Assembly (NCBI GenBank): GCA_015689685.1
Contig: WVSL01000018.1
Location: forward strand, 22,129-86,128
Source: Rhodobacterales bacterium HKCCE2091
GTDB lineage: Bacteria; Pseudomonadota; Alphaproteobacteria; Rhodobacterales; Rhodobacteraceae
Direction: 5' to 3'
Length of the DNA: 64,000 bases
The translations under genes and the position numbers were made by a program. Position 1 is the stretch's first letter. The number at the start of each line of letters is the position of its first letter. Below are positions 27,654-37,566 of this stretch, piece by piece. The notes beneath the pieces were generated by a model. It searched no databases and had not been told where the DNA came from. It saw only the letters and a list, made by a program, of their open reading frames with translations.

Positions 27654-29384
27654 CTAGAAGATGTCCGGCTCCCCGGGCGCGGGGCCGTGGTCGCGGGCGA
27701 GGTAGTCGAAGTCGCAGCCGGTATCGGCCTGGCCGACATGGCGGGAGAACATCCAGCCCCATCCGCGCCCGAACCGGGGCTCCGGCGGTTTCCACGCGGC
27801 GCGGCGCGCGCGAAGCTCGGCCTCGTCCACCAGCATGTCCAGCCGCCGGTTCGGCAGGTCCATCCGCACGATGTCCCCGGTCCGGAGCAGCGCGAGCGGG
27901 CCGCCGATGAAGCTTTCGGGCGCGACTTGCAGCACGCAGGCGCCGTAGGAGGTGCCGGACATGCGCGCGTCGGAGATCCGCAGCATGTCGCGGTGCCCCT
28001 GCAGGATCAGCGCCTTCGGGATCGGCAGCATCCCCCATTCCGGCATTCCCGGCCCGCCCTGCGGCCCCGCGTTGCGCAGGACGAGAACGTGGTCGGGCGT
28101 GACCTCCAGCGTCTCGTCGTCGACCGCCGCCTTCATCTCGGGGTAGCTGTCGAACACCAGCGCCGGGCCCTCGTGGACGTGGAACCGCGGGTCGCAGGCT
28201 GCGGGCTTGATGACGGCCCCCGAGGGCGCGAGGTTGCCCCGCAGCACGGCGAGGGAGCCTTCGTGGTAGACCGGGTTCGCCAGCGGCCGGATCACGTCGT
28301 CGTTCCAGATCTTCGCCCCGGCGATGTTCTGGCCGACCGTCGTGCCGGCGACGGTCATGCAGCCGGTGTCCAGCCGGTCCTCCATCCGCTTCATCAACCC
28401 CAGGAGCCCGCCGGCGTAGTAGAAATCCTCCATCAGGTAGTCGCTGCCGGCCGGCCGGATGTTCGCGAGAAGCGGGGTGTCCCGCCCGAGCGCGTCGAGA
28501 TCGTCGAGCGTCAGGTCGACGCCCGCGCGCCGGGCGATGGCGATCAGGTGGATCACGGCGTTGGTCGAACAGCCCGTCGCCATCGCGACCGCGGTCGCGT
28601 TGCGGACGCTGCCCGGGGTGACGATGCGGTCCGGCGTCAGGTCCTCCCATACCATCTCGACGATCCGGCGGCCGCAGCCGGACGCCATGCGCGAATGGTT
28701 CGAATCCACGGCGGGGATCGAGGAGGCGCCGGGCAGGGTCAGGCCGAGCGCGTCCGCGATCGACATCATCGTGGCCGCCGTTCCCATCGTCATGCAGGTG
28801 CCGTGGGACCGCGCGATGCCGCCCTGGATACCGCGCCACTCGGCGTCCGTGACGTTGCCGGCGCGGCGTTCGTCCCAGTATTTCCAGGTGTCGGATCCGG
28901 AGCCGAGCACCTGGCCCGCGTAGTTGCCGCGCAGCATGGGCCCCGCGGGAAGGTAGATGAACGGCACGCCCGCGCTGATCGCGCCCATCACCAGCCCCGG
29001 CGTGGTCTTGTCGCAGCCGCCCATCAGCACCACGCCGTCGAACGGGTGCGACCGGATCACCTCCTCCGCCTCCATCGCCAGCATGTTGCGGTAGAGCATC
29101 GAGGTCGGCTTGATGAACTGCTCGTCGAGCGACATGACCGGGACCTCGATCGGGAACCCCCCGGCCTGGTTTACCCCGCGCTTCACCTCCTTCGCGCGTT
29201 CGGGGAAGTGCCCGTGGCAGGAGTTGATCTCGGACCAGGTGTTGAGGATGCCGATGACGGGCCGGTCGCGGAACTCCTCCTCCGCGTAGCCGAGCTGCAT
29301 CATCCGCGAACGGTGGCCGAAACTGCGCAGGTCGTCGGGCGCGAACCAGCGCGCGCTCCGCAACCCCGCCGGAGACTTCGGCAT
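27654..29384 (-). CDS. IlvD/Edd-family sugar-acid dehydratase (L-arabinonate dehydratase-like)
   Basis: This 576-aa protein belongs to the Fe-S IlvD/Edd family. Cysteines that would hold the cluster lie in NTWSEINSCHGHF, MGGCDKTTPG and SHGTCMTMGTAAT. The NTWSE..CHGHF start and the length are those of the sugar-acid branch (arabonate, xylonate, gluconate) rather than of IlvD itself, where CNTH- and AGPM-type motifs differ. It would dehydrate an aldonic acid to a 2-keto-3-deoxy acid. AGGGAGGACGCC precedes the ATG at 29384. It is monocistronic here. Confidence 0.85.
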   Translation of the reverse strand: MPKSPAGLRSARWFAPDDLRSFGHRSRMMQLGYAEEEFRDRPVIGILNTWSEINSCHGHFPERAKEVKRGVNQAGGFPIEVPVMSLDEQFIKPTSMLYRNMLAMEAEEVIRSHPFDGVVLMGGCDKTTPGLVMGAISAGVPFIYLPAGPMLRGNYAGQVLGSGSDTWKYWDERRAGNVTDAEWRGIQGGIARSHGTCMTMGTAATMMSIADALGLTLPGASSIPAVDSNHSRMASGCGRRIVEMVWEDLTPDRIVTPGSVRNATAVAMATGCSTNAVIHLIAIARRAGVDLTLDDLDALGRDTPLLANIRPAGSDYLMEDFYYAGGLLGLMKRMEDRLDTGCMTVAGTTVGQNIAGAKIWNDDVIRPLANPVYHEGSLAVLRGNLAPSGAVIKPAACDPRFHVHEGPALVFDSYPEMKAAVDDETLEVTPDHVLVLRNAGPQGGPGMPEWGMLPIPKALILQGHRDMLRISDARMSGTSYGACVLQVAPESFIGGPLALLRTGDIVRMDLPNRRLDMLVDEAELRARRAAWKPPEPRFGRGWGWMFSRHVGQADTGCDFDYLARDHGPAPGEPDIF

Positions 29385-29540
29385 GGCGTCCTCCCTCCAT
29401 CCCGCGTAGATGCTCGCGCATGGGCCCGCCGGGGTCAACGACGGACGGGGACGGGGCGGGGGGGGCGCAGCTACCTGCGCGGGATCGTGTCCGGGTATCT
29501 CCGCCGACTTCCGATCTTCCGCGATCATCCGAACCCGTGC

Positions 29541-30284
29541 ATGGTCGACCCCATGTCCACGCTGAACCTCGTCACCTGGAATGTGCATCGCTGCAAGGGC
29601 CGGGACGGGAGGTGCGACCCAAGCCGGATCGCGAAGGCGCTGAAGGAGGACGTGGCGACCGTCGGCCCGCAGGTGCTGGCACTGCAGGAAGCCGACGACG
29701 AGGGGTCGGACCAGGTGGGCCTGCTCGACCTGTCGGAGGTCGAAAGCGCGACGGGGCTCCGATACGTTCCCGGACTTCGGTGGGGGCCGGACAGCCACGG
29801 CTTCCAGGGCTCCGTCCTGTTCCTGGCGCCGGAGCTCGAAATCGCGCATGCCGACGTGCTCGACCTTCCCGGTGTCTGGCCGAGGGGGGCCGTCGTGCTG
29901 GACCTCGCGGAGCCGGCCCTGCGACTGGTCGCGACTCACCTGTCCCTGTCGCTCGCGCTCCGCGCCGCGCAGATGCGCACCATCGGCCAGTACCTCGCCC
30001 GCCGGCCGCCCCTGCCGCTCGTCGTGGCGGGGGACCTGAACGAATGGATGCCGTGGGGGTCGGTCGCGTTGTCGAGAAAGGTTACCGGGCAAAGGCTACG
30101 CGGCCCGGTCCGTCGCACGTTTCCCTCGTCCGGGCCGACGCTGCCGCTGGACCGGATCCTGGGCGGAGACGGGGTGGAGGTGACGGAGGCGCGGGCGCTG
30201 GATACCCCTGCGCTCCGCGCCGCTTCGGATCACCTGCCGCTGGCGGGCAGGCTGCGCCTCAGGCGGGGGGCCACATCCGGCTGA
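29541..30284 (+). CDS. Endonuclease/exonuclease/phosphatase family protein
   Basis: This protein of about 247 aa has the full EEP catalytic set: WNVHRCKG (Asn), LALQEADDE (Glu), ATHLSL (His), VVAGDLNEW (Asp, Asn) and SDHLPL (Asp, His). Such enzymes cleave phosphodiesters in lipids or nucleic acids. Two ATGs, 29541 and 29553, are equally possible starts; neither has a clear ribosome-binding site. The 3' end overlaps the convergent cytochrome b561 gene by 26 bp. A phospholipase-D-like role in membrane lipid turnover is possible. Confidence 0.85.
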   Translation: MVDPMSTLNLVTWNVHRCKGRDGRCDPSRIAKALKEDVATVGPQVLALQEADDEGSDQVGLLDLSEVESATGLRYVPGLRWGPDSHGFQGSVLFLAPELEIAHADVLDLPGVWPRGAVVLDLAEPALRLVATHLSLSLALRAAQMRTIGQYLARRPPLPLVVAGDLNEWMPWGSVALSRKVTGQRLRGPVRRTFPSSGPTLPLDRILGGDGVEVTEARALDTPALRAASDHLPLAGRLRLRRGATSG

Positions 30285-30816
30285 ACACGCCGTCCTTCTT
30301 GACGAGACCATGAAGGGCCGCGGCGCCGACATGGGCGCAGACAAGCAGGATGATGGCGAAGTGGACGACGTAATGGACCGCCTTCGCGGCGTCTTCGAGC
30401 GTGTCGTTGCGGTCGATCAACCCGCCGGTCAGCGGATCCCAGATCTCCATCGGGAAGCCGCCGGCCTGCACCCGCACGAACCCGGAAACCGCCATCACGA
30501 TCAGGCAGAGATACAACAGCCAGTGGACGGTTTCGGCGATGATCGCCTGTCCGCGGGGCACGCTGTCCGGCAGCGGCGGCGGCGGGTTCATCGCGCGCAG
30601 GACGATACGCAGGACGACGAGGATCAGGATCACCGGGCCGATGTTCTTGTGGTAGAGGAACAGCGTGTCCTGAAGCGGGCGCGAGATGCCCTCCTGCACC
30701 ATCACCAGCCCCGCGGGGATCGTGGTCAGGACGAGGATGGCCGTCAGCCAGTGAGCGAGCCGCGCCGCCCGCACGTAGCGGGTGGAAGGCGCGTCGAAAG
30801 ACGAATTCGTGGTCAC
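30259..30816 (-). CDS. Cytochrome b561
   Basis: This 185-aa membrane protein has four helices with heme-ligand histidines: AHWLTAILV, YHKNIGPVILIL, ETVHWLLYL and VVHFAIILLVCAHVG. It passes electrons across or within the inner membrane, often quinol to periplasmic oxidant. A GTG start at 30816 is chosen because AGGAGG lies 7 nt upstream; the open frame continues further but without the site. It is transcribed divergently from the CDP-alcohol phosphatidyltransferase operon. Confidence 0.88.
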   Translation of the reverse strand: MTTNSSFDAPSTRYVRAARLAHWLTAILVLTTIPAGLVMVQEGISRPLQDTLFLYHKNIGPVILILVVLRIVLRAMNPPPPLPDSVPRGQAIIAETVHWLLYLCLIVMAVSGFVRVQAGGFPMEIWDPLTGGLIDRNDTLEDAAKAVHYVVHFAIILLVCAHVGAAALHGLVKKDGVFSRMWPPA

Positions 30817-30884
30817 GATGTGCCTCCTGGAAGTGCAGACCCGTCCTCGCCGCACCGTGAACAAGCCGCGCCGGCATCACAAGC

Positions 30885-30913
30885 TTGACAGTTCCTCCGC
30901 CGCAATCACTTTG
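30885..30913 (+). promoter_or_regulatory. Possible promoter of the 30.9-38.6 kb operon
   Basis: A perfect sigma-70 -35 hexamer TTGACA occurs at 30885-30890, but the sequence 17 nt later (ACTTTG) is a poor -10. It is about 30-50 bp before the first gene of the operon and lies in the divergent region with cytochrome b561. Treat it as a weak candidate that might need an activator. Confidence 0.3.
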
Positions 30914-30940
30914 TCATCGATGCAACTCTCCGGCGTAAAG

Positions 30941-31663
30941 ATGGGCGCTGTGGCCGTCGATGATCGCGGGAATGGCGGAGCCGTGCTGGCCGCGCTGTTG
31001 CTTTGCCTGTTTCTCGGCCTCGCGGTTTCGGTCGCGGCCCGGCTTCTGTCCGGCGACTGGCTCCTGCTTCCCGCCGCGGGCTTCGCGCTGGCGGCCGGCG
31101 TGTCGGTCGGGGCTCTGCGGCTCGGCTGGACCGCCGAGCGGCTCGGGCCCGCCAACGCGCTCACTTTCGTCCGGCTCGCGCTCGCCAGCCTGCTGCTCGC
31201 GCCATGCGCCCGGCCCGATCTCCTGGCGGGGACGACCGGCTGGGCGATCTTCGCGCTCGCGCTCGTCACCCTCGCGCTCGACGGGGTTGACGGGCCGCTC
31301 GCGCGCCGGACCGGGCTGGCGGGGCGCTGGGGCGCGCGTTTCGACATGGAGGTCGACGCGGTCTTCGCGCTGCTTCTCGCGGTGGTGGCGTGGCGGTCGG
31401 GCACAGCCGGGGCGTGGATCCTGTTGCTTGGCGGGATGCGCTACCTGTTCGTCCTCGCGACGCTGGTCATCCCGTGGCTCGCCGCCCCGCTGCCGGACAG
31501 GTTCCGGCGCAAGCTGGTCTGCGTGATCCAGATCGGGACGCTCGTTGCGCTGCTCGCCCCGGTGGTCGGCCCCCCGTTGTCCTCGCTGGCCGCCGTCGCG
31601 GCACTCCTGCTGCTGGTCTGGTCCTTCGCCGTGGACGTGGTCGACCTGGCCAAGCGGCGGTGA
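30941..31663 (+). CDS. CDP-alcohol phosphatidyltransferase family membrane protein
   Basis: This protein of about 240 aa has six or more hydrophobic helices and the family signature: DGVDGPLARR followed, at the right spacing, by GARFDMEVDA, giving the D-G-x2-A-R-x8-9-G-x3-D-x3-D pattern with all acidic residues present. It would transfer a phosphoalcohol head group from CDP-alcohol to an alcohol acceptor in the membrane. Starts at 30920 or 30941 are both possible; 30941 was preferred because it is closest to the first helix. The stop overlaps the next gene (TGATG). Confidence 0.85.
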   Translation: MGAVAVDDRGNGGAVLAALLLCLFLGLAVSVAARLLSGDWLLLPAAGFALAAGVSVGALRLGWTAERLGPANALTFVRLALASLLLAPCARPDLLAGTTGWAIFALALVTLALDGVDGPLARRTGLAGRWGARFDMEVDAVFALLLAVVAWRSGTAGAWILLLGGMRYLFVLATLVIPWLAAPLPDRFRRKLVCVIQIGTLVALLAPVVGPPLSSLAAVAALLLLVWSFAVDVVDLAKRR

Positions 31664-33279
31664 TGGCGAGGGTCCGCCTCACCGCGGGGCTGTTCCTGTC
31701 GGCCGTGCTCGTCGGTCTGCTCCTGATCCAGCCGAACAGGCCGTCGGCCGTCACCTGGCAGGCGTTGACGATGAAGCCGCTGGAACTGCCGGTACTACTG
31801 TTCGGCGCGCTCGCCCTCGGCCGGTGGATCACGGTGCCGGCGGCGGTCGTGGCGACGGTCCTGATCCTCCTCTCGACGCTGAAATTCGCGGACCTCGCCG
31901 CCTACGAGGCCTTCGGGCGGAGCTTCGACCCGGTGGTCGACATGAACCTCGTTCCCGCCGGTTTCCGGCTTCTGTCCGGTAGCATCGGCGTGCCGGCGAC
32001 CGCCGCGGCGGCAGCGTTCGTCGTAATCGCGCTGGTGCTTCTGGGCTGGCTCGTCTTCGCCGGGCTCCGGTCCTGGGGTCGGGCCGGTGCGCGCCTTCCC
32101 TCGGGCGGCAGGTATGCCGCCGCCACGCTCTCCGCCGCCTTCGTCGCCCTGTCCGCCGCCGATGTCCGGGCCGCCCTGCAGGAAGGCGTGCAATGGAACC
32201 CGCCCGGAACCGCCTTCTCGGCCCGCACGGCGATCCTGGAGGGGCGGGGGATTCTCAGGTCGCAGGCGGCCCTGGAGGAGTTCCACGCCGCTGCGGAGGC
32301 GGATCCCTGGCAGGAGCGGGAGGGCGGGTTTGCCCGCCTCGATGGCCGCGACATCGTGATCGTGTTCATCGAAAGCTACGGCCGCGCCGCCTATGACAAC
32401 CCGCTCTATGCCCCCCGGCATGGCGAAACCGTGCAGCAGGGAGAGATCGCCCTGGCCCGCACCGGCCTGGCTGCGCGATCCGGCTGGCTGACATCGCCGG
32501 TCATCGGCGGGCGAAGCTGGCTTGCCCACGGCACCCTGGCCTCGGGCCTCGAACTCGGCGACCAGCGCCGGTACGGTGCGATGCTGACGAGCCCGCGCCG
32601 GACGCTGTTCGATATCGCCAACGACGCGGGGTACCACACGCTGGCGGTGGCCCCGGCCATCGTCCTGCCCTGGCCCGAGGGACCGCAGTTCGGGTTCCGC
32701 GAAATACTCGACGCCGACGACCTCGGCTATGCCGGGTTGCCGTTCAACTGGGTCACGATGCCGGACCAGTACACGCTTGCCGCCTTCGAACGCCTCGCGC
32801 CGCGGGACGCGCCTCTTCTCGCCGAGATCGCCCTGATTTCCAGCCACGCGCCCTGGACGCCCGTGGCCGAGATGGTGCCCTGGGACGACGTCGGCGACGG
32901 CAGCATCTTCGACGAGATGGCCACCGCGGGGCCGACCCCGCGCGAGGTCTGGTCCGACCGCGACAGCATCCGCGACCATTACGGCCGGTCCCTCGACTAT
33001 TCGTTGCAGGCCGTGCTGTCCTGGGCGGCGCTCTCGCGCGAGTCTGCGCCGCTGATCGTCGTGCTCGGCGACCACCAGGCGGCGGCCACGATCTCGCAGG
33101 ACGGCGGGATGGACGTGCCTGTCCACCTGATCGGCCCGCCCGAGGTGCTGGCCTTCTTCGACGGCTGGAACTGGTCCGAGGGCCTGACACCGGCGGGGGA
33201 GCTTCCGGTCTGGCCGATGAGCGCCTTCCGCGACCGCTTTCTCGCCGCGACGAGCGGGCCGGGGGAGGATCGATCGTGA
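31663..33279 (+). CDS. Membrane-anchored alkaline phosphatase/sulfatase-superfamily protein
   Basis: This 538-aa protein has an N-terminal hydrophobic part of about four to five helices (residues 5-160) and a periplasmic domain from about 210. The domain begins DIVIVFIESYGRAAY, which is the position of the metal-binding Glu in LTA-synthase/phosphoethanolamine-transferase proteins; the usual catalytic Thr is not obvious. Later ISSHAPWTP and VLGDHQ supply the expected His/Asp metal residues. It could move or remove a phospho-alcohol head group on a lipid or glycan. It overlaps both neighbours (TGATG, GTGA). Confidence 0.75.
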   Translation: MARVRLTAGLFLSAVLVGLLLIQPNRPSAVTWQALTMKPLELPVLLFGALALGRWITVPAAVVATVLILLSTLKFADLAAYEAFGRSFDPVVDMNLVPAGFRLLSGSIGVPATAAAAAFVVIALVLLGWLVFAGLRSWGRAGARLPSGGRYAAATLSAAFVALSAADVRAALQEGVQWNPPGTAFSARTAILEGRGILRSQAALEEFHAAAEADPWQEREGGFARLDGRDIVIVFIESYGRAAYDNPLYAPRHGETVQQGEIALARTGLAARSGWLTSPVIGGRSWLAHGTLASGLELGDQRRYGAMLTSPRRTLFDIANDAGYHTLAVAPAIVLPWPEGPQFGFREILDADDLGYAGLPFNWVTMPDQYTLAAFERLAPRDAPLLAEIALISSHAPWTPVAEMVPWDDVGDGSIFDEMATAGPTPREVWSDRDSIRDHYGRSLDYSLQAVLSWAALSRESAPLIVVLGDHQAAATISQDGGMDVPVHLIGPPEVLAFFDGWNWSEGLTPAGELPVWPMSAFRDRFLAATSGPGEDRS

Positions 33280-34175
33280 AGCTGCTCCGCTTTCTCGTCC
33301 CGCTGGCGCTGGTCGCGCTCTGCCTCGTGCTGGCGGAGGGGCAGGGCGTGCTCGACCGCCTGGCCGGGGTGCATCCGGGCTGGATCGCCGCGAGCGTGCT
33401 GATCCTGACGGCGGTGATCGCCCTGTCGGCCCTTCGCTGGCGCCTGACCGCCGACTCCCTCGGCCTGCCGATGACCGGGGTCGACGCGCTCCGGGAATAC
33501 TATCTCGCGCAATTCGTGAACCAGACGCTGCCGGGCGGTGTCCTCGGCGACGCGTCGCGCGCGGTCCGGTCCCGGCAGGGCGGGCCGGTGACCCCCGCCG
33601 CGCAGTCGGTGGTGCTGGAGCGGGCGTCGGGGCAGGTCGGCATGGCGCTCGTCCTCGGCGTCGGCGTTCTCGGCGCGATGGTTCATCCGCGCGCGCCGAT
33701 CCGCCTCGATGTCGCCTTCTGGCTCCCCGCGGCGGTCCTCGTCGGCATGGCTGCCGTGCTGGCCGCGCTGGCCATGACGCGGGTGTCCGGAAGCTGGGGC
33801 GCCGCCGTGCGCACGGCCCTAGTCGCGCGGTGGCCGGTGCAGGTCGCCCTGTCTCTCGCCATCGCGGCGCTGACCGTCGCCGCCTTCGCCACGTCCGCGC
33901 GGGCCACCGGCACGCCGCTCGAACCGCTGGCCGCCGCGCTGATCGTGCCGCCGGTCCTGACCGCGATGCTGCTGCCGGCCTCGGTCGCCGGTTGGGGCTG
34001 GCGGGAAGGCGCCGCCGCGGCCCTGTTCCCGCTTGCCGGGCTTGCACCCGAGGCGGGGATTGCCGCCAGTATCGCCTTCGGTGTCGCCGTGCTGGCCTCC
34101 ACGCTCCCCGGGGCGTTCTTCGTGCTCTACCCGCCGCCGCGGAAGCTCCCGCCCGTTGCCTGTGCCCGTGAATAG
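33276..34175 (+). CDS. UPF0104/lysylphosphatidylglycerol-synthase-TM-type flippase-like protein
   Basis: This 299-aa membrane protein has about eight helices and the family signature AQFVNQTLPGGVLGDASRA, followed by VLERASGQVGM. Such proteins (AglD/MprF N-terminal type) are thought to flip or expose lipid-linked products. The GTG start at 33276 overlaps the previous stop and has GGGGGAGG upstream. It is co-transcribed with a head-group transferase and a phosphatase-like enzyme, which supports a role in envelope lipid or glycan trafficking. Confidence 0.8.
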   Translation: MKLLRFLVPLALVALCLVLAEGQGVLDRLAGVHPGWIAASVLILTAVIALSALRWRLTADSLGLPMTGVDALREYYLAQFVNQTLPGGVLGDASRAVRSRQGGPVTPAAQSVVLERASGQVGMALVLGVGVLGAMVHPRAPIRLDVAFWLPAAVLVGMAAVLAALAMTRVSGSWGAAVRTALVARWPVQVALSLAIAALTVAAFATSARATGTPLEPLAAALIVPPVLTAMLLPASVAGWGWREGAAAALFPLAGLAPEAGIAASIAFGVAVLASTLPGAFFVLYPPPRKLPPVACARE

Positions 34176-34206
34176 CCTAGCTGTGGCTGAACTGGAGATC
34201 GTCGAC

Positions 34207-35193
34207 ATGAAACTCATCCAACCCAACCGCCGCCTGTTCCTCGGCGGTGCCGCGGCACTCGGCGCCTCGGCCATGCTGTCCGCCCGCGCCCGCGCACAGG
34301 AGGCGGTGAACTTCCAGCTGTCCTGGCTGCACTCGGTGCAGTTCGGCGGCAGCTACATCGCGCTCGACAAGGGCTACTGGGCCGAGGAGGACCTCGCGGT
34401 CACCCTGCTGCCCGGCGGCCCGAACGCACCGGTGGAGCCGCCGGTCGTCGCCGGAACCGCGCTCGTCGGCATCTCGGCGGCGGATTACACCGCGGCCGCG
34501 GTGAACCAGGGCGCGCCGTTCAGGATCATCGGCGTGGCGATGCAGAAGAACCCGTTCACTATCGCCTCGCTGCCGGAAAACCCGGTCAACGAGCCCGCCG
34601 ATCTCGTCGGCAAGCGGATCGGCATGGCACTCGCCAACATGCCTGTGCTGGAGGCGCTGTGTTCGATCAACGGCGTGGACGTGGGCGAAATCGAGGTCGT
34701 GCCGACGCAGTACGATCCCGCGCCGCTGGTGCAGGGTCAGGTCGACTGCCTGCTCTGCTGGCTGACCGACCTGCCGGTCGCGATGGAGATCCAGGGGCTG
34801 GAGCCGGTGACCATGCTGCTCGCCGATTTCGGCTACGCGGTACATTCGCAGACCTACATCGCGACGGAAGACACGCTCGCCAACCGCCGGGAGGACCTCG
34901 TGGGCCTCATGCGCGGCGAGGTGCGCGGGTGGGAGGACTACCTCGCCGACACCGATGCCGCGGCGGAGCTGACGGTGGAGATGTTCCCCGACGCCGGCCT
35001 CGACCTCGAGACACAGAAACTCCAGGCTGCGCGGCAGGTGCCGCTCATGTTCTCGGATCTGACCGAGGACCGGGGTTTCGGATGGTTCACCGACGAGACG
35101 GTCGCCGCGAACGTCGAGACGCTGGAGCTTCTCGGCAACCCGGTCAGCCCGGACCTCTGGGACCTGTCGATCCTCGAAGAGGCGCACGGATAG
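34207..35193 (+). CDS. NMT1/SsuA-like ABC substrate-binding protein with a Tat signal
   Basis: This 328-aa protein starts with a twin-arginine signal ([22 protein letters not shown]) and continues as a THI5/NMT1-type binding protein: [21 protein letters not shown], then [16 protein letters not shown] and [16 protein letters not shown]. Members bind thiamine precursors, sulfonates, nitrate or taurine. The ATG at 34207 was chosen for the signal. It is 31 nt after the flippase-like gene and 7 nt before the ATPase, and supplies the ABC transporter encoded next. Confidence 0.87.
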   Translation: MKLIQPNRRLFLGGAAALGASAMLSARARAQEAVNFQLSWLHSVQFGGSYIALDKGYWAEEDLAVTLLPGGPNAPVEPPVVAGTALVGISAADYTAAAVNQGAPFRIIGVAMQKNPFTIASLPENPVNEPADLVGKRIGMALANMPVLEALCSINGVDVGEIEVVPTQYDPAPLVQGQVDCLLCWLTDLPVAMEIQGLEPVTMLLADFGYAVHSQTYIATEDTLANRREDLVGLMRGEVRGWEDYLADTDAAAELTVEMFPDAGLDLETQKLQAARQVPLMFSDLTEDRGFGWFTDETVAANVETLELLGNPVSPDLWDLSILEEAHG

Positions 35194-35200
35194 GAAGGCG

Positions 35201-35980
35201 ATGCCGAAGCGGCCCGATATCCGCATCGACGGGGTGTCCAAGTCCTTCGACGGCGTCGAGGCGGTGGCGCCGCTCGACCTCGTGCTCGCGGGCGGCGAGG
35301 TGACGGCGCTGGTCGGGCCCTCGGGTTGCGGAAAGTCGACGCTCCTGCGCCTGATCGCCGGGCTGGAACGGCCGAACGCGGGCAGCATCGCGATCGGTGA
35401 GGAGACACCGGACGACATCCGCAGCCGCGCCGGGCTCGCGGTCGCCTTCCAGGATGCCGCGCTGCTGCCGTGGCGCACGGTGAAGGGCAACGTGGCGCTC
35501 GGCAGGAAACTGTCGCGCCACAAGCCCGACACCGAGGCCGATGCCGACCTGATCCGACTGGTGGGGCTCGCCGGGTTCGAGCGTCGGCGGCCGGGCGAAT
35601 TGTCCGGTGGGATGCGGCAGCGGGCCGCCATCGCCCGGGCCCTGGCCGGGGGGCCGGAACTCCTGCTGCTCGACGAGCCCTTCGGCGCCGTAGACGAACT
35701 GACCCGCGAACGGCTGAACGTCGAGCTCGCGCCGCTTTGGGAAGAACGGGGGGCGACCGTGATCCTCGTCACCCACTCGGTCGCCGAGGCCGTGCGGCTG
35801 TCCGACCGCGTGCTGGTCCTGACGGCACGTCCCGCCGGGATCGCCGCCGACATCGCGGTCGGGCTGCCCCGGCCGCGCGACCTCGCGATCTCGGACTCCG
35901 CGGCGTTCCGGGACATCTGCTCCGACGTCACCGCGGCGCTTCGGGCGAACGTCGTGCCCGACAACCTCGCCGCCGAATGA
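35201..35980 (+). CDS. ABC transporter ATP-binding protein, SsuB/TauB-like
   Basis: This 259-aa ATPase has Walker [11 protein letters not shown]-loop [13 protein letters not shown], signature LSGGMRQR, Walker [14 protein letters not shown] and H-loop VTHSV. It belongs to the nitrate/sulfonate/taurine branch. It begins 7 nt after the binding protein (GGAAGGCG ribosome-binding site) and overlaps the permease gene by 4 nt. It energises the double permease. Confidence 0.93.
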   Translation: MPKRPDIRIDGVSKSFDGVEAVAPLDLVLAGGEVTALVGPSGCGKSTLLRLIAGLERPNAGSIAIGEETPDDIRSRAGLAVAFQDAALLPWRTVKGNVALGRKLSRHKPDTEADADLIRLVGLAGFERRRPGELSGGMRQRAAIARALAGGPELLLLDEPFGAVDELTRERLNVELAPLWEERGATVILVTHSVAEAVRLSDRVLVLTARPAGIAADIAVGLPRPRDLAISDSAAFRDICSDVTAALRANVVPDNLAAE

Positions 35981-37566
35981 GCAGCGCGGACGGCGCCATG
36001 CCGGGTCGCCGTGTCCGGCTGGCGGAGCCGGTGGTGCGGGCCGCGAACGTCCTTGTCCTGATCGTGCTGTGGGAGGCTGGCGCCCGGCTTACCGCGGGCA
36101 GTTTCGTCATCGCCGCGCCAAGCGCCATCGTCGCCCATATCGCAGAGAACGCGGGCCTACTGTGGCGCGCGCTTCTCGCTACCTCGTCGGCCGCGGCGCA
36201 GGGCTTCGTCTGGGGTAACCTGGCGGGGATCGCGCTGGCGCTCGTCGCCGTCCTCGTCCCGCGCTCGGAGCGCGTCCTGTCCACCCTCGCGCTTCTCGTC
36301 TTCTGCCTGCCGCTCGTCGCGACCGGGCCGATCCTTCGCGTGCTCTACGGCCCCGGCACCGGCCCGCAGATCACCCTCGCCGCGCTCGCGGTCTACTACA
36401 CCACGTTCCTGCCGGTCCTCGTCGGCCTCCGCGCGGCGCCACGCGACTGGCTCGACCTCGTGCGCAGTTACGGCCACGGGCGGCTGACGCTTCTCGGCCT
36501 CGTCCGTCTGCCGGCATCGCTGCCCTACCTGACGGCGGGGTTGCAGATCGCCGCGCCGGCCGCGTTTCTCGGGGCGATGGTGGGCGAGTTCACCGGGGCC
36601 GAGCGTGGCCTCGGCGTGCTGACCGTGCGCGCGCTCCGCGCCCTCGACCTGCCGGCGACATGGAGCATCGCGGTGATCGCCGCAGGCGTTTCGATGCTGG
36701 CCTTCTGGGCGGTCGGTGCGATCGGGCGAAGGCTCGACCTCGCGCCGCCGCAGATCCTGCTCGCCCCGCCGGTCGACCACCGCCGCCATCCCCTCGGCGT
36801 CGTGGCCGCACCGATCCTCGCGCTTCTCGTCGCCGTGGCGCTCTGGCAGGTCCTCATGGACCTCTTCGCGCTGTCACCGTTCTTCGCCAAGCGGCCGGGG
36901 GACGTGCTTGCATTCGTCCTCACCGGGCCCGCGGCGGCGGAGCATCGGGCGGTCCTGTTGTCCGCGATGGGGGAAACTCTGGCCTACGCCGTCCCCGGCT
37001 ACCTCGCGGGCCTCGCGCTCGGCGTGGGCCTGACCGCCGCGTTGACGCTCGCGCCGCGCCTCGCCGCGGTCACGCTTCCGGTCTCCGTGGCGCTCCGGTC
37101 CATCCCGATCATCGCCACCGCACCCGTGATCATCTGGGCACTCGGCCGCGGGGCGACGGGCACCATCGCCGTCGTCGCGGTGATGATCTTCTTCCCGACG
37201 CTCGTGGCCTGCCTGCATGGCGTGATGCGCACGCCGCGCTCGGTGCACGACGTCTTCGCAAGCTACGACGCCGGCCCGTTCCGCAGGCTGGTCGACGCGC
37301 AACTGCCCGCGATGCTGCCGGCGTTCTTCGCCTCCGCCCGGATGGCGATCCCGGCCGCGATCCTCGCGGTCACCACCGCCGAATGGCTCGCCACCGGGCG
37401 CGGCATCGGCGCGCTGATGGCGACCACGGCCTCGACCTCGAACTACGGGATGTTGTGGAGCTCCATCGCCCTGATCGGGCTTGCCGCGCTGGTCGCCCAC
37501 GGTGCGGTCGCCGCCGTGGAACGCGCGGTCCTCGTCCGCACCAGCGCCGAGCAGCTTGCGCGATGA
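35977..37566 (+). CDS. Double-length ABC permease (two SsuC-type domains fused)
   Basis: This 529-aa protein contains two binding-protein-dependent permease units in tandem, each about six helices. The first has its EAA-like loop around [18 protein letters not shown], followed by [12 protein letters not shown]; the second has [15 protein letters not shown] with [15 protein letters not shown]. Single SsuC/ThiX-type permeases are about 250-280 aa and work as dimers, so here both halves are in one chain. It overlaps both the ATPase and the glycosyltransferase genes (ATGA in each case). Confidence 0.9.
   Translation: MSSADGAMPGRRVRLAEPVVRAANVLVLIVLWEAGARLTAGSFVIAAPSAIVAHIAENAGLLWRALLATSSAAAQGFVWGNLAGIALALVAVLVPRSERVLSTLALLVFCLPLVATGPILRVLYGPGTGPQITLAALAVYYTTFLPVLVGLRAAPRDWLDLVRSYGHGRLTLLGLVRLPASLPYLTAGLQIAAPAAFLGAMVGEFTGAERGLGVLTVRALRALDLPATWSIAVIAAGVSMLAFWAVGAIGRRLDLAPPQILLAPPVDHRRHPLGVVAAPILALLVAVALWQVLMDLFALSPFFAKRPGDVLAFVLTGPAAAEHRAVLLSAMGETLAYAVPGYLAGLALGVGLTAALTLAPRLAAVTLPVSVALRSIPIIATAPVIIWALGRGATGTIAVVAVMIFFPTLVACLHGVMRTPRSVHDVFASYDAGPFRRLVDAQLPAMLPAFFASARMAIPAAILAVTTAEWLATGRGIGALMATTASTSNYGMLWSSIALIGLAALVAHGAVAAVERAVLVRTSAEQLAR

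Noticed and set aside
27646..27660. TCTTCTAGAAGA palindrome after the DUF475 gene
   Set aside because: Only a short palindrome that includes the stop codon of the dehydratase gene; it is too weak to call a terminator or operator.
28697..28707. tRNA T-loop-like GGTTCGAATCC
   Set aside because: It lies inside the intact sugar-acid dehydratase gene, and no acceptor stem or anticodon arm can be formed around it.
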